A stretch of 19,602 bases of DNA, taken from contig DASYUM010000305.1 of the NCBI GenBank assembly GCA_036001225.1, forward strand, positions 1 to 19,602, read 5' to 3'. Position numbers and translations under genes: made by a program. Positions 6,908-13,986 of the stretch are shown piece by piece. This DNA comes from DASYUM01 sp036001225 (GTDB lineage Bacteria > Methylomirabilota > Methylomirabilia > Rokubacteriales > DASRDR01). Each line of letters starts with the position of its first letter. Within the stretch, counting starts at the first letter, position 1. The notes under the pieces are model-generated. The model saw only the letters and a program-made list of their open reading frames with translations. It searched no databases and was not told where the DNA came from.

Positions 6908-7279
6908 GTGGAGCGGGGGCGGGCCTGGCGGGTGTTTCGGCGCGGGTTCCGGCTGCGCTGCCCGCGCTGCGGGGCGGCCCGGCTCTTCGAGGGCCCCTTC
7001 CGGATGCGGGCGCGCTGTCCGGCCTGTGCGCTGGTGTTCGAGCGGGAGCCGGGTTACTTCGTCGGCGCCATCTATCTCAATTACGGGGTGACGACGGTGC
7101 TGACCATTGGCGGGTACTTCGCCCTTGATGCCTGGCTGGCGCCGCCGGTGACCGCCCAGCTGCTGGTGTGGGGACCGGTCGCCGTCGCGTTCCCGCTCTG
7201 GTTCTTCCGCTATAGCAAGAGTCTTTGGCTGAGCCTGGACTACCTGGTGGACCCGGTCGATACCCGACCGAATGCCTGA
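6908..7279 (+). CDS. DUF983 zinc-ribbon membrane protein
   Basis: A 123-residue protein of the DUF983 family. A zinc-ribbon-like N-terminus has two CxxC knuckles (C18/C21 in RCPRCG and C37/C40 in RCPACAL) followed by two helices (about 52-76 and 84-101). The family signature FEREPGYFVGAIYLNYG is intact. DUF983 genes often sit beside cox genes and are thought to help oxidase assembly or metal handling, but the biochemical role is unsettled. GTG 6908 is used because it precedes the conserved start, though no good ribosome binding site is visible. The 60-bp gap after coxD holds nothing recognisable. Confidence 0.85.
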   Translation: MERGRAWRVFRRGFRLRCPRCGAARLFEGPFRMRARCPACALVFEREPGYFVGAIYLNYGVTTVLTIGGYFALDAWLAPPVTAQLLVWGPVAVAFPLWFFRYSKSLWLSLDYLVDPVDTRPNA

Positions 7280-7288
7280 GGGGAGACG

Positions 7289-8047
7289 ATGGGACGGCCG
7301 CCTTGCCTCGTCATCGCCCTACTACTGCTGCTGATCGCGAGCCCGCTGGCGGCGCTCGGGTACGTCGAAGCCCCCGTTCCCGACGGCGGCACGCTGGTCG
7401 GGCACGTCCGCTTCACCGGCGAGCCGGTCAAGGGGGAGCTCATCCCGGTTCGCAAGAACGCCGACGTCTGTGGCGAGACCAAACCGTTCCAGGCATTGAT
7501 GGTGGGCCCGAGCCACGGCGTGCGCCACACCGTCGTGTACCTGGAAGGCGTGGAGCGCGGAAAGAAGCCGCCGGAGCTGGAGCTGGACAACGCCAAGTGC
7601 CTGTTCGTGCCCCACGTGGCGGCGGTGATGGCGGGGGCCAGGGCCCGGATCAAGAACGCCGACCCCATCCTCCACAACACCCACGGTTTCCACGATCGGA
7701 TGACCGTGTTCAACGTCGCCCTGCCCAACCAGCACCAGGTCATCGACGTGACGCCGCGGATCAAGAAGGTCGGCGTCATCGACGTCCAGTGCGACGCGCA
7801 CACCCACATGCGGGCCTGGATCGTCGTCCGCGACAACCCCTACTTCGCCGTCACCGACGAGCACGGCGCCTTCCGGATCACCGAGATCCGGCCCGGCCGC
7901 TACAAGGTCGTGGCCTGGCACGAGGGCTGGGTGGTGACCGGCAAGGACAAGGACGGCCGACCCCTCCATGACGCGCCCCGGGTCCTGACCCGGGAGGTGA
8001 CCATTCCGCCCAGGGGCGAGGCGACCATCGACTTCGAGCTGAAATAA
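7289..8047 (+). CDS. secreted cupredoxin-like protein with a carboxypeptidase-regulatory-like C-terminus
   Basis: A 252-residue exported protein. Residues 1-22 form a signal peptide with a Leu-rich core. The cupredoxin-like domain (about 32-180) ends in VQCDAHTHMRAWIVV, which fits a type 1 copper loop C-x2-H-x2-M (C168, H171, M174), with an upstream His in LHNTHGF (H129 or H132) as the fourth ligand. Two more cysteines, C61 and C104, could form a disulfide. Residues about 185-251 (FAVTDEHGAFRITEIRPGRY) resemble a carboxypeptidase-regulatory Ig-like fold. It may be a periplasmic electron carrier or copper-delivery protein for CuA; this is an inference from ligands and location. ATG 7289 has GGGGAG 3 nt upstream. 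Confidence 0.8.
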   Translation: MGRPPCLVIALLLLLIASPLAALGYVEAPVPDGGTLVGHVRFTGEPVKGELIPVRKNADVCGETKPFQALMVGPSHGVRHTVVYLEGVERGKKPPELELDNAKCLFVPHVAAVMAGARARIKNADPILHNTHGFHDRMTVFNVALPNQHQVIDVTPRIKKVGVIDVQCDAHTHMRAWIVVRDNPYFAVTDEHGAFRITEIRPGRYKVVAWHEGWVVTGKDKDGRPLHDAPRVLTREVTIPPRGEATIDFELK

Positions 8048-8069
8048 CCTCTCGCCGGAGGTTCAGATC

Positions 8070-9986
8070 ATGTTCGGCAAGATCTACGTCCCGGTCGACA
8101 ACTCCGACTTCTCGAACCGGGCCATCGACGTGGCGGTCGAGCTCGGGAACGCGTTCGGCTCCACCCTGGTCGGGTGCCACGTCTACGCGGCCCGGCTCCA
8201 CGACTACCGGTTCAAGCAGATGGAGTACACCCTGCCCGAGGAGTACCGGGACGAGACCGAGCTGGAGCGTCAGCGAAAGATCCACGACTCGCTCATCGCC
8301 ATGGGCCTTCAGCTGATCTCGGACTCCTACCTCGACGTCATGGCGAGCAAGGCGGCGGCGGCCGACCTCGCCTTCGAGCGGCGGATGATGGACGGCAAGC
8401 ACTACAAGGCCCTGATCGAGGACGTGCGGGCGGGCGACTACGATCTGGTCGTGATGGGCGCCCTCGGCCTCGGCGCGGTCAAGGACAGCCAACTCGGCTC
8501 GGTGACCGAGCGGTTCGTGCGCCGGGTGGCCGTCGACACGCTGGTCGTGCGGAACCCCGACCCCGCGGAGGCGTCGCCGGGCGCGATCGTGGTCGGGCTC
8601 GACGGCAGCCCCCAGTCGTTCCACGGGCTCAAGCTCGGCATCGGGCTGGCCAAGGCCCTGCGGCGATCGCTCCAGGCCGTCGCCGTCTACGACCCCTATC
8701 TCCACTACGCGATGTTCAACGGCATCGTGGGCGTGCTCTCCGAGAAGGCGGCCAAGGTCTTCCGGTTCAAAGAGCAGGAGCAGCTCCACGAGGAGATCAT
8801 CGACACCGGGCTGGCCAAGATCTACCAATCCCACCTCGAGATCGGGAAAAAGCTGGCCGGGGACGAGGGCGTGGGCATGGCCATCACGCTGCTGGACGGC
8901 AAGTGCTTCGAGAAGCTCCTCCAGTTCTGTCGGAAGGAGCAGCCCTGGCTCCTGATCCTGGGCCGGGTCGGCGTCCACTCCGACCCGGACGAGCCCGACC
9001 TCGGCTCCAACACCGAGAACCTGTTGCGCCTGGCGCCCTGCAACGTGCTCCTCACCGCCGGCAAGTTCTATCCGCCCCTCGACGTGAAGGCGGAGGAGAT
9101 CATCGCCTGGACCGAGGAGGCCACCGAGCGGATGAAGCGGGTGCCGGCCCCGGTGGCCGGAGTCGCCCGGACGGCCCTGCTCCGCTACGCGATCGAGCAA
9201 GGCCACACCGTGATCACGTCCAAGGTCATCGACGAGGCGATGGCGATCTTCATGCCGAGTCGGATGGCGGAGAAGATGCAGCTGGTGGCCGAGGACGTAG
9301 CGGTGGCCCGGCTCCGGGCGGAGGAGGCGGCGGTCTCGGCGATCTGCTCGGTCTGCGGATATGCGGCCAAGGGACCCAACCCGGTCGTCCGGTGCCCGGT
9401 CTGCGGCGGCGGGCCCGAGAAATTCGCGCTGATCGACCGGGCCGTCATCGAGCAGATCGCGACCGCCGAGGGCGGCATCGCCGAGGAAGAGGTCATGCCG
9501 GGCGTCGCGGTGAAATGGGCCAACGACGCCCGGGGGGGGCTGCGCGAGGTGACCGATGCCTATCTCCGCCGCCGGGCCAAGGCCCGGATCGAGAAATACG
9601 CCCGCGCCCGCAAGATCCCGGTCATCACCAAGGAGCTGGCTTTCCCCCTCATCGAGGAGACGGTGGGGCGGGAGAAGCTGGGAGCGGGCTGGGAGACGCT
9701 GATCGCGAACACGAAGTTCGCCCCTGCCAGCCTCCAGGAGGTGACGACGCCGGCCGGTGAATTCACCTGGACCGAGGAGGCGGTGGCCCGGCTCAACCGG
9801 GTCCCCGCCGGGTTCATGCGCGACATGACCCGTGAAGAGATCGAGCGGGTGGCGCGGGACCGGCAACTCGGCGTCATCGACCTCACGGTGTGCGAGGAGG
9901 GGATCGGCCACGCGCGGACCACGATGAACGAGGTGATCGCCGGCTACATCCGCGACAGGAAGGGGGCCACCCCCTCTCCCGCCTAG
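8070..9986 (+). CDS. double-UspA protein fused to a zinc ribbon and three PCP_red-like segments
   Basis: A 638-residue soluble protein with an unusual layout. Residues 1-165 form a UspA domain with a complete ATP-binding signature, G130-x2-G133-x9-G143-S144. Residues 170-333 form a second UspA domain with a near-match (G298, G301, G312-S313). Three PCP_red-like segments follow (about 341-398, 481-530 and 565-615), each with a Trp-x-x-(D/E)A start, a basic middle and a V-I-T/D motif. Between the first two lies a rubredoxin/rubrerythrin-like zinc ribbon with C426, C429, C442 and C445. UspA proteins bind ATP and act in stress responses; PCP_red is otherwise the tail of dark protochlorophyllide reductase BchB. 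The combined function is unknown. ATG 8070 has CCGGAGG upstream. The stop lies in the following inverted repeat. Confidence 0.85.
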   Translation: MFGKIYVPVDNSDFSNRAIDVAVELGNAFGSTLVGCHVYAARLHDYRFKQMEYTLPEEYRDETELERQRKIHDSLIAMGLQLISDSYLDVMASKAAAADLAFERRMMDGKHYKALIEDVRAGDYDLVVMGALGLGAVKDSQLGSVTERFVRRVAVDTLVVRNPDPAEASPGAIVVGLDGSPQSFHGLKLGIGLAKALRRSLQAVAVYDPYLHYAMFNGIVGVLSEKAAKVFRFKEQEQLHEEIIDTGLAKIYQSHLEIGKKLAGDEGVGMAITLLDGKCFEKLLQFCRKEQPWLLILGRVGVHSDPDEPDLGSNTENLLRLAPCNVLLTAGKFYPPLDVKAEEIIAWTEEATERMKRVPAPVAGVARTALLRYAIEQGHTVITSKVIDEAMAIFMPSRMAEKMQLVAEDVAVARLRAEEAAVSAICSVCGYAAKGPNPVVRCPVCGGGPEKFALIDRAVIEQIATAEGGIAEEEVMPGVAVKWANDARGGLREVTDAYLRRRAKARIEKYARARKIPVITKELAFPLIEETVGREKLGAGWETLIANTKFAPASLQEVTTPAGEFTWTEEAVARLNRVPAGFMRDMTREEIERVARDRQLGVIDLTVCEEGIGHARTTMNEVIAGYIRDRKGATPSPA

Positions 9987-10064
9987 GGAGAGAGTCGGGG
10001 TGAGGGTGCCCGGGCCCACCTCGCGCCCCCTCACCCTAACCGTCTCCCCAAGGGGGGGAGAGGG
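9971..10064. repeat. nested inverted repeat of the CCCTCTCCC/GGGTGAGGG type
   Basis: Outer arms CCCTCTCCC (9972-9980) and GGGAGAGGG (10056-10064) pair perfectly. GGGAGA (9986-9991) pairs with TCTCCC (10043-10048), and GGGTGAGGG (9998-10006) with CCCTCACCC (10028-10036). Local hairpins are also possible: 9974-9980 with 9986-9992, and 10044-10049 with 10055-10060. It supplies the stop codon of the UspA-fusion gene (9984-9986) and the purine-rich ribosome binding site of the radical SAM gene. Similar sequences recur in many GC-rich soil bacteria, from recall. Confidence 0.8.
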
Positions 10065-10071
10065 AAGCGCC

Positions 10072-11436
10072 ATGTCGTACAGACCCTACGCGGTGTCCTG
10101 GAACCTGACCCGCCGCTGTAACCTCTTCTGCGCCCACTGTTACCTCAGCGCGGCGCCAGCGGCCGACGCGACGGACGAGCTGACCACCGAGGAGTGCCGC
10201 CGCGTGATGGCCGACATCGCCGCGGTCAATCCCCACGTCTTCCTCATCCTCACCGGGGGGGAGCCGCTGATTCGCCGCGACATCTACGAGCTGGCCGCCC
10301 GGGGTCGCGAGCACGGGTTCACCGTGGTCCTGGGGACGAACGGGGTGCTGCTGGGGGAGAGCCAGGCCCGGCGTCTGCGCGAGCACGGCGTCCAGGGCGC
10401 GTCGCTGAGCCTCGACTCGATCGACCCCGTCCAGCACGACCGCTTCCGCCATCTACCCGGGGCCTGGCGGGGCGCGGTGCGGGCCACGGAGGCGCTGCGG
10501 GGCGTGGGCCTCGACTTCTCCATCCACATGAGCGTGACCGACTGGAACGTCGGCGAGATCCCGGCCATGATCGACCTCGCCCGCGAGCTCGGCGCCCGCG
10601 TCCTCAACTTCTTTTTCCTGGTCCGGACCGGACGCGGCGAGCGACTCACCGACATCACCGCCGAGCAGTACGAGCAGATCCTGACCTATCTGGCCCGCGC
10701 CCAAGGGGCCGGCGCCGAGGCGCCGAGCCCGGCGCCGACCATCTTCGAGGGCGTCGAGGATCCCTGGAGCGTCCCCGCCGGCCGGGTCGGCGACCTCTTG
10801 ATCCGCGCCAAGTGTGCCCCTCACTTCCGGCGGATCCTCTGGCAGCTCGATCCCACCTCCCCCCTCCTCGCCAACTACGCCCACGGCTCCTGCCCGGCCG
10901 GCAAGTACTACTGCCGGATCACGCCCGAGGGCGACGTCACCCCCTGTCCGTACCTGCCCATCGCCGCCGGCAATCTGCGCCGGGTCGGCTTTGCCGAGCT
11001 GTGGGGGCAAGGCCAGGTCTTCACCGATCTCCGTCAGGGGCAGCTGGGCGGACGCTGTGGCGCCTGCGAGTTCCGCGAGATCTGTGGCGGCTGCCGCTGC
11101 CGCGCCTACGCGACCTTCGGTGACTACCTGGCCGAGGATCCGGCCTGCGCCTACCAGCCCGGCCGCCACGGCGGGGAGGTGCTGCGGCTGCCGGCCGCCC
11201 AGACCTTCGGTCTCGACGTGCGGCTGACCCTGTCGTGGGAGCCGGCCGCGCGCGCGCGGCTCGACGCGATCCCCGCGTTCGCCCGGGCCATGGTCGTCCA
11301 GGCGGTCGAGGCCTACGCTCGGGGCCAGGGCCAGCCGAGCGTCACGCCGTCGCTCCTGGCCGAGGTGCGGCAGCGCTGGGGCATCACGCCCGGACGCTTC
11401 ACTCCGCGCCCGATCCCCGCGTCGCCGCCCGGGTGA
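10072..11436 (+). CDS. radical SAM/SPASM enzyme with C-terminal PCP_red-like domain
   Basis: A 454-residue radical SAM enzyme. The [4Fe-4S] motif CNLFCAHC (C16, C20, C23) lies near the N-terminus and TGGEP (61-65) is the SAM-binding motif. A cysteine-rich SPASM-like region follows, including C248 (KCAPHFRR), C274, C281, C292, C329, C332, C338, C341, C343 and C359, likely for extra Fe-S clusters. Wording such as CRITPEGDVTPCPYLP and CGGCRCRAYA resembles the heme-pathway enzymes AhbC, AhbD and NirJ, though PqqE-like peptide-modifying enzymes share the layout. Residues about 386-437 (SWEPAARARLDAIPAFARAM) are a PCP_red-like segment. ATG 10072 is chosen over the upstream in-frame start because GGAGAGGGA sits just before it. 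Substrate unknown. Confidence 0.88.
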   Translation: MSYRPYAVSWNLTRRCNLFCAHCYLSAAPAADATDELTTEECRRVMADIAAVNPHVFLILTGGEPLIRRDIYELAARGREHGFTVVLGTNGVLLGESQARRLREHGVQGASLSLDSIDPVQHDRFRHLPGAWRGAVRATEALRGVGLDFSIHMSVTDWNVGEIPAMIDLARELGARVLNFFFLVRTGRGERLTDITAEQYEQILTYLARAQGAGAEAPSPAPTIFEGVEDPWSVPAGRVGDLLIRAKCAPHFRRILWQLDPTSPLLANYAHGSCPAGKYYCRITPEGDVTPCPYLPIAAGNLRRVGFAELWGQGQVFTDLRQGQLGGRCGACEFREICGGCRCRAYATFGDYLAEDPACAYQPGRHGGEVLRLPAAQTFGLDVRLTLSWEPAARARLDAIPAFARAMVVQAVEAYARGQGQPSVTPSLLAEVRQRWGITPGRFTPRPIPASPPG

Positions 11437-11442
11437 CCCGCG

Positions 11443-11883
11443 GTGGCGACGCGAGAGGAGAAGTTCGGACACGCCGCGTGGGGCTACGTGGTCTACGGGA
11501 TCGTCTACTGGGTCGGCGGCCTCATCCTGGCCCTGGCCGGCCTGGGACCGAGCCCCGCTGGCAATCCGGCCGGCTGGGGCATCGTGGTGACGCTGTTCGT
11601 GATCGGGGGCGCCCTGGTCGTCGTCATCCCCTGGCTCCTGGTCCGCGAGCGGCCGTGGTTCGAGCGCTGGGTCCTCTCCCGCCGGGATTTCGCGCGCATC
11701 CTGACGCTGTTCGTCGCCTATCGCGCCGTCGAAGTGGGTCGGATCGCCTGGCGGCCCCGGGTCGAGCTGATCTCGGTCGGCGGCTTCGCCATCCCGATGC
11801 GCCTCGGTGCCGTCGCCTTCTTCGTCGTCACCGTCGCCATGGCGGTGTTGCTGGCGCGGGCGGGCTGGAGCCGGGATCCGTGA
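11443..11883 (+). CDS. four-helix membrane protein, unknown function
   Basis: A 146-residue, strongly hydrophobic protein with helices near 12-34, 46-67 and 117-140 and a weaker one near 84-97. There is an amphipathic, Arg/Trp-rich stretch (about 68-83 and 97-110) between them. No catalytic or metal-binding motif is evident and I do not recognise the family. GTG 11443 lies 6 nt after the radical SAM stop, so the two are probably co-transcribed, though there is no clear ribosome binding site. The TGA at 11881-11883 is immediately followed by repeat copy D. Its place between two PCP_red-containing genes suggests a membrane partner of that cluster (inference). Confidence 0.7.
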   Translation: MATREEKFGHAAWGYVVYGIVYWVGGLILALAGLGPSPAGNPAGWGIVVTLFVIGGALVVVIPWLLVRERPWFERWVLSRRDFARILTLFVAYRAVEVGRIAWRPRVELISVGGFAIPMRLGAVAFFVVTVAMAVLLARAGWSRDP

Positions 11884-12036
11884 GGCCCGGGTCGATCCGC
11901 GTCGCATGCCGTCGTCCTCGGTCGTCGGCGGGCCTCGACTTTGGGTGGCGCGCCCCGGACGGCGGGGCCCCAGCCCCGCGACGTCCTGCGGCGCGCCGTT
12001 CCCTGCGTCCTAGAACTGCTCGGTTCTCGGCCCGGA
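11884..12036. mobile_element. MITE-like repeat, copy D
   Basis: A repeat element of about 150 bp that begins directly after the stop of the membrane protein. It shares a 20-bp identical stretch with copy A (11911-11930 against 831-850), contains the core at 11939-11996, and ends in CTGCTCGGTTCTCGGCCCGG (12016-12035), shared with copies B and E. The terminal repeat is degraded on the left (about 10 of 16 pairs). The 175-bp intergenic space is almost entirely this element. Confidence 0.65.
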
Positions 12037-12058
12037 TCGCTCGCGGCGCCCTCATGGC

Positions 12059-13102
12059 ATGGATGAACCCGAAGAGCACGCCGTGAGCGAGGGCGGCGGC
12101 GTCGATCGCGGCCCGGACGCGGCGCCGGCCGCGGTGACGTGGACGCCGGAGGCGGAGGCCCGCCTCGCCCGGGCTCCCGGCTTCCTCCGCGGCATGGTCC
12201 GCCGGCTCGCGGAGCGGCGGGCCCGCGCCGAGAGGATCGGGGTCATCACGGCGGAACTGATGACCCGCTACAAGCAGGAGATGATGGGGCTGGCCGCCGC
12301 CGGCGGCGAGGGCGCCTCGACCGGCGCAGCGGCCTGGACTCCGGAGGCGGAGGCGCTCCTGGCCGCGGTTCCCGAGTTCATGCGGCCGATCACCCGCCGG
12401 ATCTGCGAGGAGCTGGCGGCCGCGCAGGGGGCGGGCTCGGTCACCTCGGCGCTGATCCGCGAGGCCGAGGCGCTGGCCGACGCCGAGGCCACGGCCGAGC
12501 CGCTCCCGTGGACGGCGGAGGCCGAAGCGCTGCTGCTCGCCCGGCTCGGCCGCACCCCGGCCATGATGGCCGACTTCGTCCTGCTCCTGTTCAAGCGCGA
12601 CCTCGAGGCCGAGGCGCGCCGGCGGGGCGAGCCGGCCGTCACCGCCGACGTCTTCCACCGCCTGTGGGCGGCCGGCGGGGAGGAGCCGGTGGCGTGGGCG
12701 CCCGAGGCATGGGCCCGCCTGCAGACCGCGCCCGAGTTCGTGCGCGAGGGGATTCGGAAGGCGGCCGAGCGGCGGGCGCGCCGGCTCGGCGTCGCCCGCA
12801 TCGATTCGCCGCTCCTCACCCGGTTTCGCAATCAGGCGATGATGAAGGCGGTCCGCCGGATCCGCGAGCTGGGGTTCGCCGAGCTGACCTTCGACGCCTT
12901 CGACGCGGCCAAGGAACGCATGCGGATCGTGAGCCTGAACCCCGAGGCCCAGGCGCGACTCGATGCGATCCGCCGGTACTTCGAGACCGAGCGGGCGCGC
13001 CCGGCCGGCGACGTCTTGGGCCCCGAGCTGATGCAGCGCTTCCGGGCGTACCTCGAGGACCCCGCCGCGGCTCCTCTCGACTGCGAGGGCGGAGGATCGT
13101 GA
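12059..13102 (+). CDS. tandem PCP_red-like repeat protein
   Basis: A 347-residue, Ala/Arg/Glu-rich soluble protein built from four clear and one degenerate PCP_red-like unit, at about residues 27-75, 92-139, 150-204, 212-261 and 291-332. Units typically open with W-(T/A)-x-E-A, followed by a P-x-F-(L/M/V)-R motif, a basic helix, and an Ile/Val-Thr or Ile-Asp segment. No other domain is seen. In BchB/ChlB a single such unit closes the protochlorophyllide site; multiple tandem units are unusual. ATG 12059 has no good ribosome binding site; GTG 12083 is an alternative start that overlaps an upstream in-frame TGA. The stop overlaps the next gene by 4 bp (GTGA), suggesting coupled translation with the ATPase. 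Confidence 0.75.
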   Translation: MDEPEEHAVSEGGGVDRGPDAAPAAVTWTPEAEARLARAPGFLRGMVRRLAERRARAERIGVITAELMTRYKQEMMGLAAAGGEGASTGAAAWTPEAEALLAAVPEFMRPITRRICEELAAAQGAGSVTSALIREAEALADAEATAEPLPWTAEAEALLLARLGRTPAMMADFVLLLFKRDLEAEARRRGEPAVTADVFHRLWAAGGEEPVAWAPEAWARLQTAPEFVREGIRKAAERRARRLGVARIDSPLLTRFRNQAMMKAVRRIRELGFAELTFDAFDAAKERMRIVSLNPEAQARLDAIRRYFETERARPAGDVLGPELMQRFRAYLEDPAAAPLDCEGGGS

Positions 13103-13986
13103 AGCGCTACAAGGACCTCGCCGGCGATGGCGGCTCCGATATCGTCGGCCAACTCGCCGAGCAACAGGCGCGCCTGCGCGCGCGGATGGGCGCGATCCGC
13201 CGGACGGTGGCCGTCGTCTCCGGCAAGGGCGGGGTCGGGAAGAGCTCCCTCACCGCCAACCTGGCGTCCGCGCTGGCCGCGGAGGGTTACGTGGTCGGCG
13301 TGCTCGACGCCGACCTCAACGGGCCCTCCATCGCCAAGATGCTCGGCGTCCGCGGCCAGCGGCTGGCGGTCACGGCCGGTGGTGTCGAGCCGGCGCGCTC
13401 AGCCGATGGCGTGCGCGTGCTCTCGATGGACCTCCTGCTCCCCGCCGACGAGACGCCGGTGGTCTGGCAGGCGCCGACGCAGGCCGACGCGCACACCTGG
13501 CGGGGGACGATGGAAGCCAACGCCCTCCGCGAGTTTCTCACCGACACCGCGTGGGGCGCGCTCGACCTCTTGCTCCTCGATCTGCCGCCGGGGACCGACC
13601 GCCTGCCCACCGTCGCCGGGCTGCTCCCCGACCTCACCGGCGCCCTGGTGGTGACCATCCCCTCCGAGGTCTCGTACCTAGTGGTGAAGAAGTCGATCGT
13701 CCTCGCCCGCGAGGCGGGGACGCCGCTCCTCGGCCTGGTCGAGAACATGGCGGGCTACGTGTGCCTGGCCTGCGGGGCTCTCGGCGCCCTCTTCGAGGGG
13801 CCGGGCGGCGAGCGCACCGCCGCCCAGCTCGGAATCCCCTTCTTCGGGCGCGTGCCGTTCGACCCCCGCCTCGCCGCCGCCGCCGACCGGGGGCAGCCCT
13901 TCGTCCGCGACCACGGGGAGAGCCTGGCCGGGCGCGCCCTGCGCGAGGTGGCGACCCGCCTCGCCGACGGTCTCCTCCGGCGCTGA
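13099..13986 (+). CDS. Mrp/NBP35-type P-loop ATPase (Fe-S carrier family)
   Basis: A 295-residue deviant-Walker-A ATPase with SGKGGVGKSSLTANLA at about residues 41-56, DADLNGPS, and LLLDLPPGTDRLPT. The C-terminal half keeps the Mrp-type ENMAGYVCLACG with a CxxC, then EGPGGERTA and FFGRVPFDPRLA. Mrp/NBP35 proteins bind an [4Fe-4S] cluster between subunits and deliver it to target enzymes. GTG 13099 overlaps the stop of the PCP_red array gene and has GGAGG at 13091-13095. The neighbouring radical SAM enzyme, which needs several clusters, is an attractive client (inference). The last 309 bp are overlapped antisense by the glycosyltransferase tail. Confidence 0.9.
   Translation: MKRYKDLAGDGGSDIVGQLAEQQARLRARMGAIRRTVAVVSGKGGVGKSSLTANLASALAAEGYVVGVLDADLNGPSIAKMLGVRGQRLAVTAGGVEPARSADGVRVLSMDLLLPADETPVVWQAPTQADAHTWRGTMEANALREFLTDTAWGALDLLLLDLPPGTDRLPTVAGLLPDLTGALVVTIPSEVSYLVVKKSIVLAREAGTPLLGLVENMAGYVCLACGALGALFEGPGGERTAAQLGIPFFGRVPFDPRLAAAADRGQPFVRDHGESLAGRALREVATRLADGLLRR

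Noticed and set aside
7878..10073. 731-codon minus-strand frame opposite the UspA-fusion gene
   Set aside because: It is the codon-aligned antisense of a convincing plus-strand gene with intact UspA and zinc-ribbon motifs, and has no recognisable domain.
12059..13102. PCP_red array as a fragment of a chlorophyll-type reductase (BchB)
   Set aside because: The nitrogenase-like catalytic domain of BchB is absent, the protein consists only of small repeated units, and no other bacteriochlorophyll gene is in the window.
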